A stretch of DNA of 64,000 nucleotides, taken from the NCBI GenBank assembly GCA_012934845.2, contig WNNJ02003000.1:39179-103178 (forward strand), read 5' to 3'. Each line of letters begins with the position of its first letter. Within the stretch, counting starts at the first letter, position 1. The DNA is from Pomphorhynchus laevis (taxonomy: Eukaryota; Acanthocephala; Palaeacanthocephala; Echinorhynchida; Pomphorhynchidae). The notes below the pieces were generated by a model, which saw only the letters and a program-made list of their open reading frames with translations, was not told where the DNA came from and searched no databases. Below are positions 57,906 through 64,000 of this stretch, in pieces. A program made the position numbers and the translations under genes.

Positions 57906-59410
57906 TACATTGAGTAGAAATCTTATAAAGATTAAATTTTACAATAATGAATACACATGATATATTACTTTGAATGATTTTTTTATTTAATTAAAAAGTT
58001 TAAGATAAAAGTTCCATATTACTGATAAACTAATTATATTACTTAATAATAATATTATGTTATATTACTTAATATATATAATATATTATATTATATATTA
58101 TAAGTAATATATTATAAATATATAATATTTATATAGTATAGTAATATATTATAATATATTTAGCCATTTATGTTTAGATCGAAAATACAAAAAATGTGCA
58201 CAAATAACAATACTTTTCAAATATAATAATAAAATATATCAATCAATTATATTAATCAAATATCTTATCAAGATGGTATAGAGAATTCTCTTAACGAATT
58301 CATGAGGTAATATCAAAATAATAACGATTTCATAATCTCAGCTATCTGCTTAAGGAATTATTCATAGCTGTTTAAGTAGTTCTTTATAGTTGTCTTTAAC
58401 ATTTTCTTTATAAATGCATTTGACACTATTTAAATGTATTCATTGAGAATCCTTTCAGTAGCTGCTAATCGTAAATAATATATTAATAATATATTTAGAA
58501 TAAAATACAAAGAATTTGCTTAACTGTTAATAATGAAAATATATCAGGAAGTTCATAGTATGAAGGATAAATTGATCTTGGGTAATTAAATTCTTAATTA
58601 TTTATTAATTTTATTTTTTAAATAAAAATAAAACAAGCAATTTGCGATTTAACCTTTAATAACATACACCCTCTCAGTGAAAGGCTAGAAATAATTTTTG
58701 TTTTAGACGAGAAAATGTTATCAAAATTTGTATAGTCAATTGTCCTTATTCTTAAGTTTGTCTAATTTACGCAATAATTTGAACTTATTACATCGATTGT
58801 TTTTATTTAGCATAAATACAAAATCAATATTTCGTATTTCTTTCGTATTTCTCATTTACAAGTCACCAAATATTAAATTATATAAAACAAAGGTATGATT
58901 AAGCTATAGATTTTCAAAATTTAATAACCTAAGCATTTTATCATTCAATTAAAAGTAATGAAATACTTTCCACCTGTTTAAAATAATATATTATAAAATA
59001 ATAATTTTGAAATACTTAGAAATACTTTTTCACGTGAAATTAAATATTTATAATAAATAATTATTAATTATTAATTAATATAAATAATTATTTCAAAATT
59101 TTTTCCTGATGATAGAAATATTGAATAATCTTTTTCGTGTTTGATTTTCCTTGGGTTCTATAAATTAAAATATAAACAGTGTTTTGGGCAATCTGTTAAT
59201 CGTATGTAATATTAATTTAAGAAGCTATTTATTAATGCCCACTGCAGCCTCTCGGCTTGGGGCTGATAACAAAAGTTACAGGAATTACATAACTTGAAAG
59301 CAAAATACTTAAAATATTAATCACGACTCAGGGGTGAAATTTTACATGTAGGATCGTTGACTTTGACTTAAAAGCGATTTTATAGCATCAGATGCGTGTA
59401 AATGTTGATT
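57906..59410. other. AT-rich region, nothing recognised
   Basis: An AT-rich run ('taatatattataaatatata' style at 58,040-58,150) and no supported gene, exon or element. Confidence 0.5.
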
Positions 59411-60967
59411 GATTATTGTTGAATCTACAGGTATTGAATCGATTTTACGAAGAGGAATTGTTGAAAGAATTGAAAAGAGAATACATGAGAGATATATGGA
59501 CATCGTAGATTACAAAATTTGAAGCGACAACATATTGAACGTTCATGACATGGAATGTGGATAGTGCACACCTTGTCTTGAGATAACCGTAAATGTAGGC
59601 GCGAACGATGATAGGTCTTTAAGTGGCTTGAAGTTGTTGCCAATAAGGTTGTGGTTATTTGCCGTGGTTATGTCGGAATCGACGACATTGATATTTTCTG
59701 AAAACGCCTGGAAGTGCTGTTGGAAGGCCGGTGATTTTGATAAGCAAATACGTTGTTGGTGGTCTATTGATAGAGGTCGGGTCAACGTTAGAACGGAAAG
59801 TAGAGTAGAGTGAATTTTTGGTGACAAGCCGAGTACCTTTTTGACGAAGCTCCATTTACAGGAGTCAAGTTGTTTGACATTGTGAATCTAAAATATCAGA
59901 CCAGGTGGTGGGAAGCGCATAAAAATCATGGTTATAGCATCACTTTAAATAAATGGAATGCACCTTGTAAGGATAAACTAGTCAGTTTCCTAAAAGCAAA
60001 AGTTGATGAGAGGATTGTACAAGCTTTTTGTTCCAGTGCTAACGAAATGACCAAGCAGAGGTTGGATGAACGCCAAGATATTTATAGGAGTTTACGAATT
60101 CTATGAGCTGATTGTTTAATGGTAACTTGTCAGTTCGGGCTAGGCGACACCACGACGAAATTTTGTGACTTTTGTTTTTTATTTGTTGACAGTGTGGTCG
60201 TTTTGCAAACAGTATACATGAAGTTGGTCAAGTAGGCTCTGTAAAATTGTAGTGTATTCACAGATTATCAGAAGATCATCGGCGAATAGAAAGATTTCGG
60301 AGGACTTGGTAGACGTCTTTTTTTAAATGAGGGCAGGTCTCCGATAAAAAGTGAAAAGATGAGAGGGCTAAGTGGGTCGCCTTGTAATACTCTTTTATAT
60401 TAAATAATGGGTGCAGATATACATACGCTGTAGAATATGTGTACGTCATTGGGTGACAGAAACCGACGTATTGTGTCGAGGAATGTTCCATTTATGTTGT
60501 ACTGGACTTTGAGTTTTTCTAGAAGCAATGGCGATTGACGTTGTCAAAGGCTTTGGTAAAGTCTACGAATACGGCGTAGGCGTGGCGATGGGTTGAAATC
60601 ATGGCGAATATTGTGTCACGAGCTACGGATAGTGCTTACAAAGTCGAGCGACTACGGTGAAATCCATGTTGTTCAAGTGGGAGTATGTTGTCTGAAAAGT
60701 TGTAAAGACGACGTGTGATCATGGATGCAAAGAATTTATAACCATGATTGAGGATAGCGATACCGCGATAAGCGTTTGGATGCGATGAATCACGTACGTT
60801 TTTATAAAGTAACTTGATGATTGATTGATTCTACGACGGTGGGAAGCGCATCCGAATAATATTTTGTTGAAAAGTTCAGTCCAATATTGACCTAACATTT
60901 CAAATGTGGCCTTGATATGTTCGATTGCGAGACCGTCTGTACCAGTTGCTTTATGATTATTTATTTG

Positions 60968-61405
60968 TGCGGGCAGCTTTTAAATTCCGCAAAATCGCAG
61001 GTGGTAGTTTTTCATGGCTCCCCTGCGACGAAGAAAAAACTTAAGAGACTGGCACTCTCTGCACTCTCCTCCATTTTTGCCTCAGAACCACTCCCTACCT
61101 TCACAAGTCGAGTAAAATACCTGGGGTTCACCGAAACCCAGTTCACCGAAACTCTTGGGGGCTTATATCACCGAAACCCTTAGGAGCTTATATCACCGAA
61201 ACCCTTAGGGGGGGGGCATTTCACCGAAACCTTTGGAGGCTTAGATCCCCTTGGATTTGAGGCCATAATTAGATGACGACTAAGAAGTGACATTTTTGGA
61301 CTGACTGCTCTTTTGACAGACATACTGTTATGACACTTATGGCACACTTATGACATTTGCTTCTTGCTTTTGTTTGTTATTAATAAAGTCTTTATTTATT
61401 TATGA
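60968..61405 (+). mobile_element. Family A LINE fragment inserted in another LINE
   Basis: The plus strand begins 'LNSAKSQVVVFHGSPATKK', runs to 'SRVKYLGF', then a set of 'tcaccgaaac' repeats, then a family A 3' UTR ('ttagatccccttggatttga') ending 'taaagtctttatttattta'. It separates the endonuclease and RT halves of the minus-strand LINE. A run 'ttatttatt' on both sides (about 60,957-60,966 and 61,392-61,400) may be a target duplication but overlaps the element's own tail. Much of the protein tail is deleted compared with the 14-kb copy. Confidence 0.75.
61128..61240 (+). repeat. Five copies of 'tcaccgaaac' in a short tandem set
   Basis: The decamer starts at 61,128, 61,143, 61,168, 61,193 and 61,221 (spacings 15, 25, 25, 28), embedded in 'ttaggagcttata'-like units and a run of nine or more G at about 61,208. 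It lies exactly where other family A copies have a single short palindrome 'ttcaccgttacggtgaa'. Confidence 0.85.
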
Positions 61406-63544
61406 AGTAGTCACTCAATGTATTGCAAATGGTTACATAGCTATTCGATAGGTCATTGATGTCTAGTAAATGTTTTGCAATAGCGACTTGAAAAGTATCC
61501 AACTTATTTTGGGATATTTAGTTTTTTAGTGTATGAGATAAAAATTCGAGGTGATATGGCTATTTTGGCGATTACTGGCTTATGCTTGAGAATAAACGAC
61601 CACGAACTTTCAACGTCCTAAGTCACTTGTGTGTTAGTGAATGCAAATACAAGCTCGATGATGCTTGATCCGTTATAACAGTATTAAGTTTTATCTGACG
61701 AAACGATTGAAGAGTTAATCCAAAATTATGAAGGAAGCTGGAGATGAGCTGTAATTTACTACTAAGATGACTAGTATAATTGGTGTTAAAATCACCCGCA
61801 ATTATAATGGGGCGATCAAAACTAATCTGTGCAAATAGAGTAGTGAGTTCGTCAATTATTTTTGATGCTGATGAAAGTAGAGCAAAGTAGCCTCCTACGA
61901 AAGTGCACATGGGTGTTTCAACAACAATCGAATAGCTGCCCTTTACTGAAGTCCATTTGAAAAAATCATAATTTAAACAAACCAATAGACCACCTTGGGA
62001 CCTTCCTCTTCCGAGGAGAGTTGCAGGAATTTCGATACAATGAAATCATGATATGATGCAAGGATCACATGATAACGTTTCAGTTAGAACAATGATATGA
62101 AATGAGAAAATGTATGCAGCGAGGCCTACGGATAGCAAATATTTAATGCCTTCTGCATTGTAGTTAAGAATTTTTAGTCGTATTTAATACTGGAGAAGAT
62201 TGATTACATGTTATCAGGGGCTTGTAGAGGTTATACATAGAATTTGTCAATTTTGAATTTTAAGAACGTTCAGTGGAAGGTAAGAGATTTTTACTTTCTT
62301 CTAAGTGTGTGCTAGAAAAGGAAGACATCACAGAAGTTATTGGTAGCCATATTGTTGATGATCTTCCTGCGTCAGCAGAAATATGTACGATACGACCATT
62401 ATGATAACGTAGGTTTTAAACGGTTTGTTTGCTTGTGTAGTTCGGCGGAGTTCACGAAGTTTTAATGCTCGTGCTCGATCGTCTTTGGATAGGTCGGAAT
62501 TAACATGAACAGACCTTCGAAAGACATTTGTTCTTAGCCGCTGTGCCGCTTTGATAACGTTTTGTACTAGTTATGAAGTTAGTGTAATGCGTACATAGGG
62601 AGGAGAGTTTTCATTTTTTGCAACAATGCGATGTAATGTGGCTTTGCTAATTTCAATCAAATTTCGCGACCTCCAAGAATTCTCCTTTATAGCTTTTAAG
62701 AGCTTAACATTGCCAGTGTTAGAATCTGATAAAATTGGGTTTTTATTGATGGGATCGAATGAGTTGATGTCGTACTAAAGAAGGAACGGCGGATTTGGTG
62801 ATCTGAGAAAATGATCTAAGTGCAACGTTATTGATTTCAGCTTTTGTTATTGTTGAAGGATTTTGCATTTGATACTGGAGTGATTGAATATCGGTTTAAA
62901 GTTGACATAATTTAAGGCAGGAAGATTTACTATGTATTTTAACATAAACACCTGCTAGTTTATCTTCTAGTTGGTTTATTTGGGTTCGTAAATTGGAAAG
63001 TTTAATAAAATTTTGATCAATGATTTTTGCGGAACAAAAGCAAAAATACGATTTTTGCTGAAGGAAGGCCGTATGGATGAGTCTCGGTAGCCATATAGGC
63101 ACGTAAGCTTGACAATTGGGTGTAGAGCAGTGCCCTTCGTATAATGATATATCGTTACATGTACCATAATGGCTATTTAATTTTTGTATAGACATTGATG
63201 GAAGTTGAGATGTAGAAGAATGCTGAGAAATTTAAGTGTTTATCGAATGTTGATACGACGATGAAGTAAAGGTGTCTCGGGATTTAGAGCGGTTTAGCAG
63301 CGTGATGCTAAACAGTCAATACACAAACGTCCAATGCGACAGCACCGGCAGCTCTTGCACAAGGCAGATGGACCATTGCAAGCACAGCATCACCACTCTG
63401 TCTTTTTGATAATACTTAGATTTCACTGACCTTTATCTGAGTTGGATTTACTCAACTCCTCGTTTATAAAGGACAATGCCGGTTTCTTTATTCCGTTTGT
63501 TGCCTTGATATTGTAAGGATCTTGCTGCGTTTTTAAGTGTTTCA

Positions 63545-64000
63545 TTTAAATTTAAATAATATATTTTATGTCGTACTGTAGTCCTCTAAATAAATATATT
63601 AATGTGAATTAATTTCGAAATTTGTGATTTCTATAAAATTGCTTTTTAATAAATTTTAATAAGACATTTTATATCGTATTGTAGTCCTCTAAATATTAAC
63701 TATATTAATGTGAATTAATTTCTAAATTTTTGATTTCTAAAAAATTGTTTTTTAATAAATTTTAATAATATATTTTATGTCGTATTGTAGTCCTCTAAAT
63801 ATAAAATATATTAATGTGAATTAATTTCTAAATTTGTGATTTCTATAAAATTGTTTTTTAATAAATTTTAATAATATATTTTATGTCGTATTGTAGTCAT
63901 CTAAATATTAAATATATTAATGTGAATTAATTTTTAAATTTTTGATTTCTATAAAATTGTTTTTTAATAAATTTTAATAATATATTTTATGTCGTATTGT
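63545..64000. repeat. ~105-bp satellite running off the window end
   Basis: The landmark 'gtagtcctctaaat' occurs at 63,578, 63,681, 63,787 and 63,893 (as 'gtagtcatctaaat'), and the window ends as the next copy begins, giving periods of 103-106. Units read 'ttttatgtcgtattgtagtc', 'atattaatgtgaattaattt', 'gatttctataaaattg'. About 4.3 copies are visible and the total length is unknown. Confidence 0.9.

Larger units (their letters stand above)
59420..63440 (-). mobile_element. LINE with Cys-cluster ORF1, near full length, interrupted
   Basis: Read leftward: an ORF1 Cys cluster at 63,395-63,303 ('CNGPSALCKSC', 'CIDCLASRC'), a coiled-coil-like segment (62,896-63,195), an ORF1 C-terminal pattern near 62.45 kb ('DLSKDDRARALKLRELRR'), an endonuclease (61,623-61,985, 'IIIAGDFNTNY'), an RT start ('TDGLAIEHIKATFEMLGQ') near 60.9 kb, 'YRGIAILNHGYKFFASMI' near 60.75 kb, 'VFVDFTKAFDNVNR' near 60.55 kb, 'LQGDPLSPLIFSLFIGDL' near 60.37 kb, 'FADDLLIICE' near 60.27 kb, and 'VNSYKYLGV' near 60.1 kb, with worn tail text to 59.42 kb. 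Catalytic Asp pairs survive, but many frames are needed. Family A is inserted at 60,968-61,405. Confidence 0.8.

Noticed and set aside
59870-60106. Plus-strand 78-codon frame
   Set aside because: The minus strand here reads the tail of a LINE reverse transcriptase ('VNSYKYLGV'), so the plus frame is a shadow.

Overview
This is an AT-rich eukaryotic window, almost certainly from an invertebrate animal. The evidence is spliced exons with GT-AG signals, calcium-binding EGF modules, several non-LTR retrotransposon (LINE) groups, a Penelope-like element of the N-terminal GIY-YIG kind, and intronic satellites. I cannot name the species. No rRNA, tRNA, prokaryotic gene or CRISPR array was seen.

The main host gene lies on the minus strand from at least 49,650 down to a poly(A) signal near 18,470. 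I recognise four internal exons: 49,650-49,240, 46,636-46,346, 36,570-36,457, and one enormous exon from 30,593 to about 19,163. A probable last exon (18,724-18,565) carries a hydrophobic membrane segment and a short tail. The three joins between the first four exons are all phase 1 and keep one frame. The 11.4-kb exon encodes about 97 EGF domains. About 87 of them are 29 near-identical copies of a 351-bp (117-residue) unit of three calcium-binding EGFs. One missing base near 22,060 splits the frame. The product would be a very large, heavily glycosylated, single-pass surface protein. Its 5' end lies beyond the recognised exons.

Layout: 1-206 is a Jockey-like LINE piece ('family A', about seven pieces in the window). 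306-2,790 is a dead, detached EGF array of seven units. 2,791-6,900 is a decayed CR1-like LINE. 6,960-8,600 is a Penelope-like fragment. 9,830-12,560 is a fossil Ty3/Gypsy LTR element. 14,270-17,660 holds two LINE pieces. 18,469-49,650 is the EGF gene. Its introns carry an L2/CR1-like LINE (31,950-36,100), a 358-bp satellite (36,765-38,765), the fullest Penelope-like element (39,320-42,560), a fold-back element with a dated LINE insertion (43,485-44,305) and a 208-bp satellite (44,775-45,990).

From 49,700 to the end there is a 371-bp repeat pair, a cluster of Penelope-like pieces (51,640-53,335), an RTE-like LINE (53,470-55,080), a 120-bp satellite (56,480-57,905), a LINE interrupted by family A (59,420-63,440) and a 105-bp satellite that runs off the window. 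Most of the sequence outside the EGF exons is decayed mobile DNA and tandem repeats. Observations most worth following are the EGF mega-exon, the domain-permuted Penelope-like element with its companion repeat, and hammerhead-ribozyme-like core motifs in two repeat families.
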